The notes: a model not told the origin generated them from the letters alone. Positions 44,469 through 54,812 are shown, counted from the stretch's first letter. The stretch: 64,000 bases of DNA from Saliniramus fredricksonii (GCF_900094735.1 NZ_FMBM01000001.1:806001-870000), one strand, 5' to 3'. Numbers and translations are program-made.

Positions 44469-45461
44469 ATGGCGGTCGAGACGCCCAAACCCTTGAGCGC
44501 ACCCCGGATCTATCTGATCCGCATGGCGGTCTTTCTGATTCTGGCGGGTTTTCTGGCCTTCATCCTGTATCGGCCGATCTGGAACGCCTTCCTGAGCAAT
44601 CCGGGCCTCAACGGCCTGATCGTCGGGGTGCTGCTGGTCGGCATCATCCTCGCCATCAGGCAGGTGGCGCGGCTGTTCCGGGAGGTGCGCTGGGTGAATT
44701 CGCTGGATCTGCGCGACGGCGCCTATCAGGGTCGCGCCCCGGTCCTGCTGGCCCCGATCGCCCAGACCATCGGTCGCAAAACCGGCAATGGCGCGGTCAG
44801 CATCGATGCCGGCACGATGCGGACCCTGCTCGACACGATCGGCGCGCGCCTCGACGAGAGCCGCGAAATCGTGCGCTATCTCGCGGGTCTGCTGATCCTG
44901 CTTGGTCTGCTCGGGACTTTCTGGGGGCTGATCGAGACCGTGGGGGCTGTCGGGCGCAACATCGCCGATCTTCCCACGGGCGGCGACGCGGCGGTTCTCT
45001 TCGACGAATTGAAAAACTCCCTCGCCTCGCCGCTGATCGGTATCGGCATCGCCTTTTCATCGTCGCTTTTCGGCCTCGGCTCATCACTCGTCGTCGGCTT
45101 TCTTGATCTGCAGGCGGGCCAGGCACAGAGCCGTTTCTTCACCGAGCTCGAGGATTATCTTACCGCTCACGCGGTAGAGGAGCCGGTGATCGAGGCACCG
45201 CGCGGCATGCCTGCGGCGACGGGCTTCGGCGGCGCGGAGCTGGCAGGCGCCCTCGACAAGCTCACCACCACCATCAATGAAGGCGGCGGCGGGCGGCAGG
45301 CGACGCAGGCCATGGCCAACCTCGCCGAGGGCATCCAGGGGCTCGTGCAGCACATGCGTTCCGAGCAACAGATGATCCGCGACTGGGTGGAGGCGCAGGC
45401 CACCCGTGAGAAGGAACTGAAGGCCGTGCTGGAGCGGCTCTCGTCACAGGACAAGGGCTGA
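44469..45461 (+). CDS. MotA/TolQ/ExbB-type proton channel family protein
   Basis: Membrane protein of 330 residues with helices at about 18-40 and 48-65, then a helix pair around YLAGLLILLGLLGTFWGLIETVG and SPLIGIGIAFSSSLFGLGSSLVVGFLD. The GTFWGLIETVG motif is characteristic of MotA/ExbB-type stators. A C-terminal soluble helical tail follows. The ATG at 44469 with TTGGA upstream is slightly better than the one at 44454. It precedes a MotB/OmpA-like gene by three bases, so the two probably form a stator-type pair, not necessarily flagellar. Confidence 0.82.
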   Translation: MAVETPKPLSAPRIYLIRMAVFLILAGFLAFILYRPIWNAFLSNPGLNGLIVGVLLVGIILAIRQVARLFREVRWVNSLDLRDGAYQGRAPVLLAPIAQTIGRKTGNGAVSIDAGTMRTLLDTIGARLDESREIVRYLAGLLILLGLLGTFWGLIETVGAVGRNIADLPTGGDAAVLFDELKNSLASPLIGIGIAFSSSLFGLGSSLVVGFLDLQAGQAQSRFFTELEDYLTAHAVEEPVIEAPRGMPAATGFGGAELAGALDKLTTTINEGGGGRQATQAMANLAEGIQGLVQHMRSEQQMIRDWVEAQATREKELKAVLERLSSQDKG

Positions 45462-45464
45462 GCC

Positions 45465-46481
45465 ATGGCGCTGGCGCCCCGCTCCAGACGCGATCGCGGT
45501 CTGAATTACTGGCCGGGCTATGTCGATGCCCTGTCGACGCTTCTGCTCGTGATTGTCTTCCTGCTCTCGATTTTCGTGCTCGGCCAGTTCTTCCTGACCC
45601 AGGAGATCTCCGGGCGTGATACCGTGATGGACCGGCTCAACCGCCAGATCGCGGAACTGACTGATCTGCTCGCCCTGGAGCGCTCGACGCGGCGTGAGCT
45701 GGAAGACACGCTGGGCTCGCTGGAGAGCACGCTGTCCGAATCCGAGGCCGAACAGGCCCGCCTGCAAGCCATGCTTGATGCCGGGGAAGGCGTTTCGGAT
45801 CGGGCCGAGGAGCTGGCCGAGGCACTCGTGGGCGAGCAGGAAGCGACCTCGCGCGCGGAAAACCAGATCGACATCCTCAACCAGCAGATCTCGGCTCTGC
45901 GTCGGCAGATCGCCGCGCTGGAATCCGCGCTTGATGCCAGCGAGGCGCGTGATCGCGAGAGTCAGGCGCGGATCGCCGATCTGGGCAGCCGGTTGAACGT
46001 GGCGCTCGCCCAGCGTGTGCAGGAACTCGCCCGTTTCCGCTCCGATTTTTTCGGGCGTTTGCGCCAGATTCTCGGCGAGCGCGACGATATCCGCATCGTC
46101 GGCGACCGCTTCGTCTTCCAGTCGGAGGTGCTCTTCCCGCTCGGGACCGCCGAGCTGCGCGAGGGCCCGCAACCCGAACTCGATCGCGTGGCTGCGGCGA
46201 TCCTGGAACTTGCCGAGGAAATCCCGCCCGATATCGCCTGGGTGCTGCGCGTCGACGGGCATACCGATGACCGGCCGATCGCGACGGCGCGTTTTCCTTC
46301 GAACTGGCATCTCTCGTCGGCCCGTGCCATCGAGGTGGTGGAATATCTGATTGATGCCGGGGTGCCGCCGGAGAATCTGCTCGCAGCCGGTTTCGGCGAG
46401 TTCCAGCCGATCGATACGGGTACGACCGAAGAGGCCTATGCCCGCAATCGCCGCATCGAATTCAAGCTCACCGAGCGCTGA
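45465..46481 (+). CDS. OmpA/MotB-family peptidoglycan-binding protein
   Basis: 338 residues. A single N-terminal helix (YVDALSTLLLVIVFLLSIFVLGQFFL) with an aspartate near its start is the proton-site layout of MotB-like proteins. A long coiled coil (about residues 50-185) follows, then a C-terminal OmpA domain with RVDGHTDDRPI and RNRRIEFKL peptidoglycan-binding motifs. Together with the preceding channel gene it resembles a non-flagellar stator, possibly envelope-related given the LPS-export genes that follow. Confidence 0.85.
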   Translation: MALAPRSRRDRGLNYWPGYVDALSTLLLVIVFLLSIFVLGQFFLTQEISGRDTVMDRLNRQIAELTDLLALERSTRRELEDTLGSLESTLSESEAEQARLQAMLDAGEGVSDRAEELAEALVGEQEATSRAENQIDILNQQISALRRQIAALESALDASEARDRESQARIADLGSRLNVALAQRVQELARFRSDFFGRLRQILGERDDIRIVGDRFVFQSEVLFPLGTAELREGPQPELDRVAAAILELAEEIPPDIAWVLRVDGHTDDRPIATARFPSNWHLSSARAIEVVEYLIDAGVPPENLLAAGFGEFQPIDTGTTEEAYARNRRIEFKLTER

Positions 46482-46606
46482 TCGTCGCGCAGCCCGGTAC
46501 AGCCGAGATCCAAGCTCGCGCATTGGTGAGCGGAGCGCATGGAGCCCGCGCTTGCCAGCGGCGCGAGGCTGGGCTAGCCAGATCAGCAGTGGGAGTGACA
46601 CGCTGC

Positions 46607-47767
46607 ATGCCGCTCGTCGAACGCTATATCCTCAAGATTGCGGTCACCGCCTTCCTCGTCTGCCTGCTTGGTCTGACGGCGGTGATCTGGCTGACCCAGG
46701 CGCTACGCGAAGTGGATCTGCTCACCGGGCAGGGGCAGACGCTTGTCGTCTTTCTCACCTTCACATTGCTGTCGCTGCCGGCCCTCGTCGCCATCATCGC
46801 GCCGGTGGCTCTGTTCATTGCCATTCTCTATACGCTGAACAAGCTCAATGGCGATTCGGAGCTCGTGGTGATGAATGCGGCGGGCATGTCGTTCTGGCGG
46901 ATCATGCGCCCCTTCGGCTGGCTGACCGGTGGCGTGGCCGCCATGGTCGGCGTCATGGCTGTGGTGCTGGTGCCGGCCAGTTTCAATGAACTGCGCTTCC
47001 TGATCACCCAGATTCGCGCCGATTTCGTCGCCAATCTGGTGCGTGAGGGGCAATTCACGGAGATCGACCGGGGCGTTACCTTCTCGTTTCGCGAGCGCTC
47101 CGGCGAAGCCTTGATGGGGATCTTCCTGCAGGATCGCCGCGATGAACGGCGCACTCTCGTCTATATCGCCGAAATCGGCCAGATCGCTCAGGTGGACGAG
47201 GAGAGCTATCTCGTGCTCGAACGCGGCAGCGTGCATACGCTCACTCCCGGTGCCCGTGACAGCTCCATCGTCGCCTTCAAGCGCTATGCGGTCGACCTAT
47301 CCGCCTTCGCGCCGCAGGGAGATCTCACCTTCTTCAAGCCGCGCGAGCGCTCAACCGGCGAATTGCTCACGATCGACGACAGTGACCCGGTCTACGCCGC
47401 CTTTCCGGGACGGTTCCGATCCGAATTGCATGATCGGCTCAGCGCCTGGCTCTACGTGCTCGCCATGGCGGCGATCGCGTTCGCCGCTCTCGGTGACGCA
47501 CGTACCACACGCCAGGGACGCGGGCTCGCCATAGCGGCTGCGATCGGCGGTGTCGTTGCCCTGCGCGTGGCGGGGTTTGCCGCGACGAGTGCTGCAGCGC
47601 GCTCGGATATCGCCGTGGTCATGGTCTGGGCCATACCGGTCCTTACCCTGATCGGCGCTTTCGTGATCATGAATCACGGCGCGCGCTTGCGGCGCATGCT
47701 GCCCGCACCCAAGCTACCCGCCCTGCCGGCGCGCCTGCGCTCTGCGCCTCCCGGCGGAGTCGGTTGA
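46607..47767 (+). CDS. lptF: LPS export ABC transporter permease LptF
   Basis: Inner-membrane permease of the LptB2FG extractor. It starts MPLVERYILKIAVTAFLVC, a typical LptF beginning, with helices at the N terminus, a periplasmic beta-jellyroll in the middle (FTEIDRGVTFSFRERS) and three C-terminal helices. The frame is open from 46523; the ATG at 46607, with GGGAG upstream, is chosen, giving 386 residues. The next gene lptG starts one base after the stop. The lptB ATPase is not in the window. Confidence 0.92.
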   Translation: MPLVERYILKIAVTAFLVCLLGLTAVIWLTQALREVDLLTGQGQTLVVFLTFTLLSLPALVAIIAPVALFIAILYTLNKLNGDSELVVMNAAGMSFWRIMRPFGWLTGGVAAMVGVMAVVLVPASFNELRFLITQIRADFVANLVREGQFTEIDRGVTFSFRERSGEALMGIFLQDRRDERRTLVYIAEIGQIAQVDEESYLVLERGSVHTLTPGARDSSIVAFKRYAVDLSAFAPQGDLTFFKPRERSTGELLTIDDSDPVYAAFPGRFRSELHDRLSAWLYVLAMAAIAFAALGDARTTRQGRGLAIAAAIGGVVALRVAGFAATSAAARSDIAVVMVWAIPVLTLIGAFVIMNHGARLRRMLPAPKLPALPARLRSAPPGGVG

Positions 47768-47768
47768 A

Positions 47769-48857
47769 ATGCCCGTCGGTTACACACTCGCACGCTATAT
47801 CGGTCGGCAGTTCCTGCGCAGCATCGCCACTGTCTTCTTCACGGTGTTCGGTCTCGTCTATATTCTCGATTTCGTCGAACTGGTGCGCCGTGCAGGCGAT
47901 GTCGCAGGCGCAACACCCCTCTGGATGGCTCAGCTGGCACTTCTGCGCACACCTTCCGTGACCGAGCAGGTCCTGCCCTTCGCCATCCTGATCGGCGCAA
48001 TGACGACGCTTCTGACCCTGTCGCGCAAGCTCGAGCTGGTGGTGGTCCGCGCTGCCGGAATCTCGGTCTGGCAATTCCTGTTTCCGGGTCTCGTCATTGC
48101 AGGCGGGATCGGCATCTTCTCGATCCTCGCCTACAATCCGGCGGCAGCGATCCTGAAGCAGTATGCCAGCGAGGTCGAGACGCGGATTTTCTCATCCTCG
48201 CCGCAGGCGCATACGGGTCGCGACATCTGGATTCGCCAGCGTCAGGAAGACGGCTCGGCGATCATCCGCGCCGGCAGTGTCATGGAAGGGTCGACCGAGA
48301 TCGCCGCAGTAACGGTTTTTCGCTTCGATCTTCAGGGGGGCTTTCGCGAGCGAATCGAAGCAGGATCGGCGGTATTGCGCTCCGGATATTGGGAAATGCG
48401 CGATGCGCGCGTGATCGCGATCGAAGGCGAACCGGAACGCTTCGACAGATACCTTTTGCCATCGGGTCTCGAACCGGACCAGTTGCGGAGAAGCTTCATG
48501 CCGCCCGAATCAGTTCCGTTCTGGAGCCTGCGCGAGAGGGCCGAACAGACCCGTCGCGCCGGGCTCGACGCAACCGCCTATCAGCTGCGCTACGAGAGTC
48601 TGCTCGCCCGGCCCCTGCTCTTCGTCGCCATGGTTCTCGTCGCGGCTTCCGTTTCTTTAAGATTCTTCAGGTTTGGTGGTGTGGGGCCGTTGGTTCTGGG
48701 TGGCGTCGCGGCGGGTTTTCTGCTTTACGTCGCTACCGAGCTGATGGAGGATCTCGGGGCTTCGGGTCTGGTTGGAACGACCCTCGCCGCGTGGTTCCCC
48801 GCTGTGGTGGGCAGTTTGCTCGGCGTGCTGGCCTTGCTTTATCAGGAGGATGGTTGA
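47769..48857 (+). CDS. lptG: LPS export ABC transporter permease LptG
   Basis: Second permease of the LPS extractor, 362 residues, with the same topology as LptF. MPVGYTLARYIGRQFLRSI and TPSVTEQVLPFAILIGAMTTLLTLSRKLEL are typical. The periplasmic domain has GRDIWIRQ and YEMRD-like GYWEMRDARV strands. It sits in lptF-lptG-lptD, with its stop overlapping the lptD start as TGATG. Confidence 0.93.
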   Translation: MPVGYTLARYIGRQFLRSIATVFFTVFGLVYILDFVELVRRAGDVAGATPLWMAQLALLRTPSVTEQVLPFAILIGAMTTLLTLSRKLELVVVRAAGISVWQFLFPGLVIAGGIGIFSILAYNPAAAILKQYASEVETRIFSSSPQAHTGRDIWIRQRQEDGSAIIRAGSVMEGSTEIAAVTVFRFDLQGGFRERIEAGSAVLRSGYWEMRDARVIAIEGEPERFDRYLLPSGLEPDQLRRSFMPPESVPFWSLRERAEQTRRAGLDATAYQLRYESLLARPLLFVAMVLVAASVSLRFFRFGGVGPLVLGGVAAGFLLYVATELMEDLGASGLVGTTLAAWFPAVVGSLLGVLALLYQEDG

Positions 48858-51403
48858 TGATCCTCCGGGCAGGTTCGAGGCAGGGAGCGGGAATGAGACG
48901 GGTCGGTAGCGCGATCGCCACGCTGGCGCTCGTGACAGCGTTGAGTACGGGAATCGTGTCGCTCCCCGCGCAGGCGCAGGGCGGGCTCGACGACGTCGTC
49001 GCCGCACGCGCAGCCGGTGAAGGCCCGCAGCGTCTGCTGCTCGAGGCCGATGAACTCATCTATGACAACGACCGGAATCGCGTCATCGCCGCCGGCAACG
49101 TCGAAATGTATTACGGCGGTCGTTCACTGCAGGCAGATCGTGTTACCTATGACCGCAATACCAGCCGCGTCTTCGCCGAAGGCAATGCCCGTCTCGTCGA
49201 TGCCGATGGCACTGTCGGCACCGCCTCCTTCTTCGAGCTCACTGATGATTTCCGCAGCGGCTTCATCGATTCGCTGCAGGTCGAGCAGGATATCAGCGAT
49301 GACGGTTTCGGGCGCCCGGGAACGGGGCGCTTCAGCGCGCGCCGGGCCGAGCGGATCGAGGGCGAGCAGACCATCTTTCATCGCGGCACCTACACGGCGT
49401 GTGACACTTGCGAAGAGAATCCCGGCAGGCCGCCCTTCTGGCAGGTGCGCGCTGCGCGGGTGATCCACGACAAGGAAACGAAGACGATCTATTACGAGAA
49501 CGCCGCGCTGGAATTCCTCGGCGTTCCCGTGGCCTATCTGCCGTATTTCTGGTCGCCGGATCCGACGGTCAAGCGCAAGACCGGCTTTCTCACCCCGACG
49601 ATTTCCCTGAACGAGGCGCTGGGCCCTGGTGTGACGGTCCCGTTCTTCTGGGAGACGGGCCCCAATCACGATCTCACCTTCCGTCCGCAATTCCTCTCCC
49701 GGCAAGGCGTATTGGGCGACGTGGAATGGCGCCACCGGCTCCTGACCGGGTCTTACGGCATCCGCGCGACCGGTATCTTCCAGCAGGACCGCACGCAGTT
49801 CAAGGCGCCGCCATCCGGCCCCGGCGATCGGAATTTTCGAGGCTCGATCCAGACCACCGGGCGGTTCGGGATCAACCGGCGCTGGCATTGGGGCTGGGAC
49901 ATTACCGGCGTCACCGACAAGTGGTATCTCGACAATTACGGCATCAATGCCGCAACGCTGACCAGTCACTATAACCGCGAGGCCGTCTCGCAGGTCTACC
50001 TGACCGGTCGCGGTGAGCGTTCCTTCTTCGATCTGCGCGGCTATTACTTCAAGGCGCTCGCGACGCGCGATTTCCAGCAGCATCAGCCGGTGGTCCATCC
50101 GGTCCTGGATTACAACAAACGGATCGACGCGCCGCCTGCCATCGGGGGTGAGCTGGCGCTCGACGTGAATTTCGTCAGCCTGTCGCGTGAAACATCCCAG
50201 TTTCGTGCCGCCGACCCGCGAGATCCGAATGCGCGCGGTCGTTTCGGTGGCATTTTCGACACCTGCGCATCCGGCGCCTTCAACCGTGACCAATGCCTGC
50301 TGCCCGGCGTCGCCGGTTCATATTCTCGCCTGACCAGCCAGGTCTCGTGGCGCCGCCAGATCATCGACGGGCTCGGGCAGAGCTGGACGCCGTTTGCCTA
50401 TCTGCGCGCTGACGGGATCTGGTCGTCGCCGCGCACTTCCGGCTTCCAGAACGCCGAAACCGCCAATCTGATGGGCTCGAGCGACCGTTTCCACGGGCGC
50501 ATGACTCCGGGCGTGGGTCTCGAATACCGGTTGCCGATGATCGCGCGCGCGGGCAATTTCGGTGTTCACGCGCTGGAGCCGATTGCGCAGATCGTGGCGC
50601 GGCCGAATGAGAGCCGGATCGGGCGGTTGCCCAACGAGGATGCGCAGAGCCTCGTCTTCGATGAAAGCAATCTGTTCAGCTGGGACCGTTTTTCCGGCTA
50701 CGACCGCGTCGAGGGCGGGGTGCGTGGCAGTTATGCGCTGCGTTACGGGCTGACCGGGCGCGACGGCTTCAGGGCGGAAGCCCAACTCGGACAATCCGTA
50801 CAACTGGCCGGACGCAACTCGTTCCGGTCAGGCGATCTCGTCAATACCGGACGCGATTCCGGTCTCGAATCACGCTTTTCGGATTATGTCGGGCGGGTCA
50901 GCCTGAGCCCCAACGAGATGTTCTCGATCGATGCGCGCGGGCGCTTTGATCGCAGCACTTTCGATATGAAGCGCCTGGAAGCGGGTGCACGCGTCAATTT
51001 CGACCGATTCCAGGGTGCGGTGACTTATGCGCGTTTCGCGCCGCAGCCGGAACTGGGCTATCCGGATCGCCGCGAGGGCTTGCAGGTTTCGAGCCGGGTC
51101 GAGCTCTCGCCGCACTGGTTTGCGACGGGTTCGGTGATGTTCGATCTGTCGCGCTATCTCGACGACCGGCGCAGTGGCGCGCCGGAATCCGACCGCTTCT
51201 CCGTCGCTTCCATGTCGCTCGGTCTCGGTTATGCGGATGAATGCACGACTTTCACCGTGACCTACAGCGCCCGCCCGCAAGACGGCTCGCTCGGTACGCG
51301 CGATCAGAATCGAACCATCATGCTGCAGCTCGAATTGCGCTCGCTTGGCGGTGTCGGCGTGACGCGCAGTCTTGAAGAGGACCAACAAGGCATAGCGCCG
51401 TGA
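48857..51403 (+). CDS. lptD: LPS-assembly outer-membrane protein LptD
   Basis: Beta-barrel that inserts lipopolysaccharide in the outer membrane with LptE. The ATG at 48857 has AGGAGG eight bases upstream and overlaps the lptG stop, giving 848 residues; the frame runs further back inside lptG. A signal peptide (about residues 12-41) ends in AQAQ. The OstA/LptA-like N-terminal jellyroll contains LLLEADELIYDNDRNRV, then a CxxC (CDTCEENPG), and a 26-strand barrel follows with later cysteines (CASGAFNRDQC, YADECTT) that may form the maturation disulphides. Confidence 0.94.
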   Translation: MILRAGSRQGAGMRRVGSAIATLALVTALSTGIVSLPAQAQGGLDDVVAARAAGEGPQRLLLEADELIYDNDRNRVIAAGNVEMYYGGRSLQADRVTYDRNTSRVFAEGNARLVDADGTVGTASFFELTDDFRSGFIDSLQVEQDISDDGFGRPGTGRFSARRAERIEGEQTIFHRGTYTACDTCEENPGRPPFWQVRAARVIHDKETKTIYYENAALEFLGVPVAYLPYFWSPDPTVKRKTGFLTPTISLNEALGPGVTVPFFWETGPNHDLTFRPQFLSRQGVLGDVEWRHRLLTGSYGIRATGIFQQDRTQFKAPPSGPGDRNFRGSIQTTGRFGINRRWHWGWDITGVTDKWYLDNYGINAATLTSHYNREAVSQVYLTGRGERSFFDLRGYYFKALATRDFQQHQPVVHPVLDYNKRIDAPPAIGGELALDVNFVSLSRETSQFRAADPRDPNARGRFGGIFDTCASGAFNRDQCLLPGVAGSYSRLTSQVSWRRQIIDGLGQSWTPFAYLRADGIWSSPRTSGFQNAETANLMGSSDRFHGRMTPGVGLEYRLPMIARAGNFGVHALEPIAQIVARPNESRIGRLPNEDAQSLVFDESNLFSWDRFSGYDRVEGGVRGSYALRYGLTGRDGFRAEAQLGQSVQLAGRNSFRSGDLVNTGRDSGLESRFSDYVGRVSLSPNEMFSIDARGRFDRSTFDMKRLEAGARVNFDRFQGAVTYARFAPQPELGYPDRREGLQVSSRVELSPHWFATGSVMFDLSRYLDDRRSGAPESDRFSVASMSLGLGYADECTTFTVTYSARPQDGSLGTRDQNRTIMLQLELRSLGGVGVTRSLEEDQQGIAP

Positions 51404-52425
51404 CGCGGGCCGCGCCGATCGCCCTCACCCTTGGCGATCCCGCAGGTATCGGCCCGGAGATCGCCTGGCGCGCCTGGCGGATCTTGCACCACGATCCGGG
51501 CCTTTGTTTCTTCATGCTCGCCGATCCGCAGCATCTGGCGCGCAGCATCGAAGCGCAGGCTGCGGATATCCCGCTCGCAACCATCAACCGGGCGGATGAA
51601 GCGGCAGCCGTTTTCGCACGCGCCCTTCCGGTGATGTCCTTGCAAAACCCGGCGCAGGCCGCGCCCGGCAAGCCCGATCCGGCCAATGCGGCTGCCGTGA
51701 TCGAATCGATCGAGCGGGCGGTCTCACTTGCGCGGGCGGGTGAGGTCTCCTGCGTGGCGACCAATCCGATCGCCAAGCATGTGCTCTACGAAGCCGGTTT
51801 CCGCCATCCCGGCCATACGGAATTCCTCGCCGCGCTCTGTGCGGATGCGGGCGCGGATGGCGCGACGAAACCGCCGCGTTCGGTGATGATGCTGTGGAGC
51901 GAGGGGCTCGCCGTGGTGCCGGTCACGGTGCATATCCCGCTGGCGGAGGTGCCGACGCAGCTCACCCGCGATCTGATCGTCGAGACCGGGCGGATCGTGG
52001 ACCGTGATCTGCGCAGGCGTTTTCGCATCGATGCGCCGCGACTCGCCATTGCCGGGCTAAACCCGCATGCGGGCGAGAACGGCACGATGGGGCGCGAGGA
52101 GGTCGATGTCATCGCGCCGGCCATCGCGCAATTGCAAGGCGAGGGGATCGATGCGCGCGGGCCCTATCCCGGCGATACGCTGTTTCATGCCCGCGCCCGC
52201 GCCGGTTTCGATGCCGCCTTGTGCATGTATCACGACCAGGCACTGATCCCGATCAAGACCATCGCCTTCGACGAGGCGGTGAACGTCACGCTCGGCCTGC
52301 CCTTCCTGCGCGTCTCGCCGGATCACGGCACGGCCTTCGACATTGCCGGCAAGGGCGTGGCGCGGCCCGACAGCCTGATCGCTTCCCTGCGCCTCGGCGC
52401 GCGCCTCGCCACCGGCAAGGCCTGA
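51400..52425 (+). CDS. pdxA: 4-hydroxythreonine-4-phosphate dehydrogenase
   Basis: NAD- and zinc-dependent enzyme of pyridoxine 5'-phosphate synthesis. [49 protein letters not shown] and [12 protein letters not shown] with the zinc histidines are present. It starts with GTG at 51400, overlapping the lptD stop as GTGA, with 341 residues. In many relatives a surA chaperone gene stands between lptD and pdxA; here they are directly coupled. Confidence 0.95.
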   Translation: MTRAAPIALTLGDPAGIGPEIAWRAWRILHHDPGLCFFMLADPQHLARSIEAQAADIPLATINRADEAAAVFARALPVMSLQNPAQAAPGKPDPANAAAVIESIERAVSLARAGEVSCVATNPIAKHVLYEAGFRHPGHTEFLAALCADAGADGATKPPRSVMMLWSEGLAVVPVTVHIPLAEVPTQLTRDLIVETGRIVDRDLRRRFRIDAPRLAIAGLNPHAGENGTMGREEVDVIAPAIAQLQGEGIDARGPYPGDTLFHARARAGFDAALCMYHDQALIPIKTIAFDEAVNVTLGLPFLRVSPDHGTAFDIAGKGVARPDSLIASLRLGARLATGKA

Positions 52426-52432
52426 GAGCGCC

Positions 52433-53275
52433 ATGGCTGCGATCGACGATCTGCCGCCCCTGCGTGATGTGGTCCAGCGTTTCGATCTCGCGCCGAGGAA
52501 GGCGCTGGGGCAGAATTTCCTCTTCGATCTCAATCTCACCAGCCGCATCGCCCGCTCGGCAGGGACGCTCGAAACGGTGATCGAGGTCGGGCCCGGCCCG
52601 GGCGGGCTGACGCGGGCGCTGCTCGCAGCCGGCGCGAAGCGCGTCATCGCCATCGAGCGTGATTCCCGCTGTATCGCGGCCTTGCAGGAGATCGCGGCGC
52701 ATTATCCGGGGCGGCTGGAGATCATCGAGGCCGATGCCATGCGCTTCGATCCGCGCCCGCTTCTGGGGGATGCGCGGGCGAAGATCGTCGCCAACCTGCC
52801 CTATAATGTGGGCACGCAGCTTCTGCTCGACTGGGTGACGGCGCCGGAATGGCCGCCGTTCTGGGAATCGGCGACGCTGATGTTTCAGCGCGAGGTCGCC
52901 AGACGCATCGTCGCCGATGAAGATGATCGCGCCGATTACGGACGCCTCGGCGTGCTATGCGGCTGGCGCACGCATGCGACGATCCTGTTCGACGTCGCGC
53001 CGTCTGCCTTCGTGCCACCGCCCAAGGTCACCTCCAGCGTGGTGCATCTCACCCCGCGCCCGGATCCCGCGCCCTGCGATCTCGCCATGCTGGAGAAGGT
53101 GACACAGGCTGCGTTCGGCCAGCGCCGCAAGATGCTGCGCCAGAGCCTGAAGGGGATCCATCCCGATCCCGTCGCTCTGCTGACGCCGCTGGGGATCGCG
53201 CCGACGGCACGCGCCGAGGAGCTCGGCGTGGCCGGTTTTCTGGCGATCGCCAACGCGCTGGCCGGAACACGCTGA
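52433..53275 (+). CDS. rsmA: 16S rRNA (adenine-1518/1519-N6) dimethyltransferase
   Basis: KsgA-type methyltransferase that dimethylates two adenines in helix 45 of 16S r[33 protein letters not shown] (SAM loop), the catalytic NLPYNVGTQ and the C-terminal [13 protein letters not shown] are all present. It has 280 residues. It follows pdxA after seven bases, the usual order, and is convergent with gmk, with two bases between the stops. Confidence 0.96.
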   Translation: MAAIDDLPPLRDVVQRFDLAPRKALGQNFLFDLNLTSRIARSAGTLETVIEVGPGPGGLTRALLAAGAKRVIAIERDSRCIAALQEIAAHYPGRLEIIEADAMRFDPRPLLGDARAKIVANLPYNVGTQLLLDWVTAPEWPPFWESATLMFQREVARRIVADEDDRADYGRLGVLCGWRTHATILFDVAPSAFVPPPKVTSSVVHLTPRPDPAPCDLAMLEKVTQAAFGQRRKMLRQSLKGIHPDPVALLTPLGIAPTARAEELGVAGFLAIANALAGTR

Positions 53276-53277
53276 AT

Positions 53278-53922
53278 TCAGGTCTCTTCCGAGAGCAGGT
53301 TTTCGACAAAGCCGGCAAGGGCGGGATGGCGCTCGCGCCGCAGCCGCTCCGAATCGAGGATAGCGCGCAATTCGCCGAAGGTACGCTGCAGATCGTCGTT
53401 GATCAGCACGTAATCATAGGTCTGCCATTGCGCGATTTCCTCGCGGGCATTGGCCAGGCGCCGGGCAATCACCTCCGGCGAATCCTCGGCGCGTCGCTCC
53501 AGCCGGTTGCGCAGCTCGGCCATGGAGGGTGGCAGGATGAAGACGCTGGAAACGTCATCGGGCATCTTTTCGACGATCTGCTTCGTGCCCTGCCAGTCGA
53601 TATCGAACATCATGTCTTCGCCAGCCGTGAGCGCCTGCTCGACCGGTTTGCGGGGCGTGCCGTAGAAATTGCCGTGCACCTCCGCCCATTCGAGGAGATC
53701 GCCGCGCTCGCGCATCTCCAGGAAGTCGTCGCGGGCGATGAAGCGGTAATGCACGCCGTCGATTTCCGAGCCACGCCGGGCCCGGGTCGTCACCGAAACG
53801 GACAGCCGGATGCCGTGATCCTGCTCGATCAGGTTGCGCGTCAGCGTGCTCTTGCCGGCGCCGGAAGGCGAGGAGAGAATCAGGAGCACGCCGCGGCGGG
53901 GGATGAGGGCGGTATCGGGCAT
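53278..53922 (-). CDS. gmk: Guanylate kinase
   Basis: Phosphorylates GMP to GDP. Walker A is LSSPSGAGKSTLTRNL, followed by SVSVTTRARRGSEIDGVHYRF with the GMP-binding residues and FDIDWQGTKQI. The ORF extends to 54024 across the preceding stop region, but the ATG at 53922 with GGAG eight bases upstream gives the standard 214 residues. It follows the YicC gene after five bases, a conserved pair. Confidence 0.95.
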   Translation of the reverse strand: MPDTALIPRRGVLLILSSPSGAGKSTLTRNLIEQDHGIRLSVSVTTRARRGSEIDGVHYRFIARDDFLEMRERGDLLEWAEVHGNFYGTPRKPVEQALTAGEDMMFDIDWQGTKQIVEKMPDDVSSVFILPPSMAELRNRLERRAEDSPEVIARRLANAREEIAQWQTYDYVLINDDLQRTFGELRAILDSERLRRERHPALAGFVENLLSEET

Positions 53923-53927
53923 CGGCG

Positions 53928-54812
53928 TCACTCCACGTTCTGAACCTGCTCGCGAAACTGGTCCACCACGCTCTTCAGTTCCAGCCCGACCCGCGACAAG
54001 GTCACATCCGAGGCCTTGGAGCACAGCGTATTGGCCTCGCGTCCGAATTCCTGGGCGAGAAAATCGAGCCGCCGGCCCACGGCGCCGCCCTCGGCCAGAA
54101 GCGCCCGCGCGGCGGCAATATGGGCATCAAGCCGGTCGATCTCTTCCTGTATATCGGCGCGGGTGGCGATCAGCACCGCTTCCTGGTGCAGGCGGTCGGC
54201 ATCGAAACCGGTCCCCGCCTCCATGATGCGGGCGATCTGCCCGGCAATGCGGGCGCGGATGACCTCCGGCGTGCGGGCCGGGTTGTCACGCGCCGCTGCA
54301 ACGAGCCTTTCCATGGCATCGAGCTGCGCGGTGATGACCTGCGCGAGCGCCGCGCCCTCGCTGCGGCGGGCTGCGGCGAGGGTTTCCGCCAGTTCATCAA
54401 GCGCTTTGTCGAGATCGGCCTGCAGCGCCCGCGTGATGCTTTCGTCATCGGTTTCCACGATATCGATGACACCGCGCACGGCGAGCAGGCCGTCAAGGCT
54501 GGCGGGACCCACAGCCTGCGAACGCGGGGCGCGTTCGACGGCTTCGACGAGGGTTGCGAGAATATCGTGATTGACGCGAAGGCGCGGCGCAGTTTCCGAC
54601 CGCGTCAGAGTGAGACCAACCTGGCACTGGCCGCGCGTGAGCACCTTGCCGAGGCGTTTGCGCGCCTCTTCGCCCAGCGCATCCCATCCCGAAGGCATGC
54701 GCAGCCGGATATCGAGGCCGCGCCCGTTCACGGATTTCGCCTCGAAGGCAAAGCTGTAGGGTCCGCTCGTACCCGTCATCCGGGCAAAGCCGGTCATGCT
54801 CGCAATGGTCAT
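53928..54812 (-). CDS. YicC/YloC-family endoribonuclease
   Basis: Conserved protein linked to RNA decay and stationary-phase survival. It starts MTIASMTGFARMTG, with SVNGRGLDIRLRMPSG near residue 30. The C terminus EFGREANTLCSKASD ... ELKSVVDQFREQVQNVE is the DUF1732 signature. At 294 residues it is full length. It is co-transcribed with gmk directly downstream. Confidence 0.93.
   Translation of the reverse strand: MTIASMTGFARMTGTSGPYSFAFEAKSVNGRGLDIRLRMPSGWDALGEEARKRLGKVLTRGQCQVGLTLTRSETAPRLRVNHDILATLVEAVERAPRSQAVGPASLDGLLAVRGVIDIVETDDESITRALQADLDKALDELAETLAAARRSEGAALAQVITAQLDAMERLVAAARDNPARTPEVIRARIAGQIARIMEAGTGFDADRLHQEAVLIATRADIQEEIDRLDAHIAAARALLAEGGAVGRRLDFLAQEFGREANTLCSKASDVTLSRVGLELKSVVDQFREQVQNVE

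Noticed and set aside
41980-44496. 838-codon open frame on the plus strand
   Set aside because: Antisense to the tartrate dehydrogenase-like and EamA genes; composition is typical shadow translation.
50181-50194. Fourth parS-like sequence, TGTCGCGTGAAACA, in lptD
   Set aside because: Only one half of the palindrome is intact, so ParB loading is unlikely.
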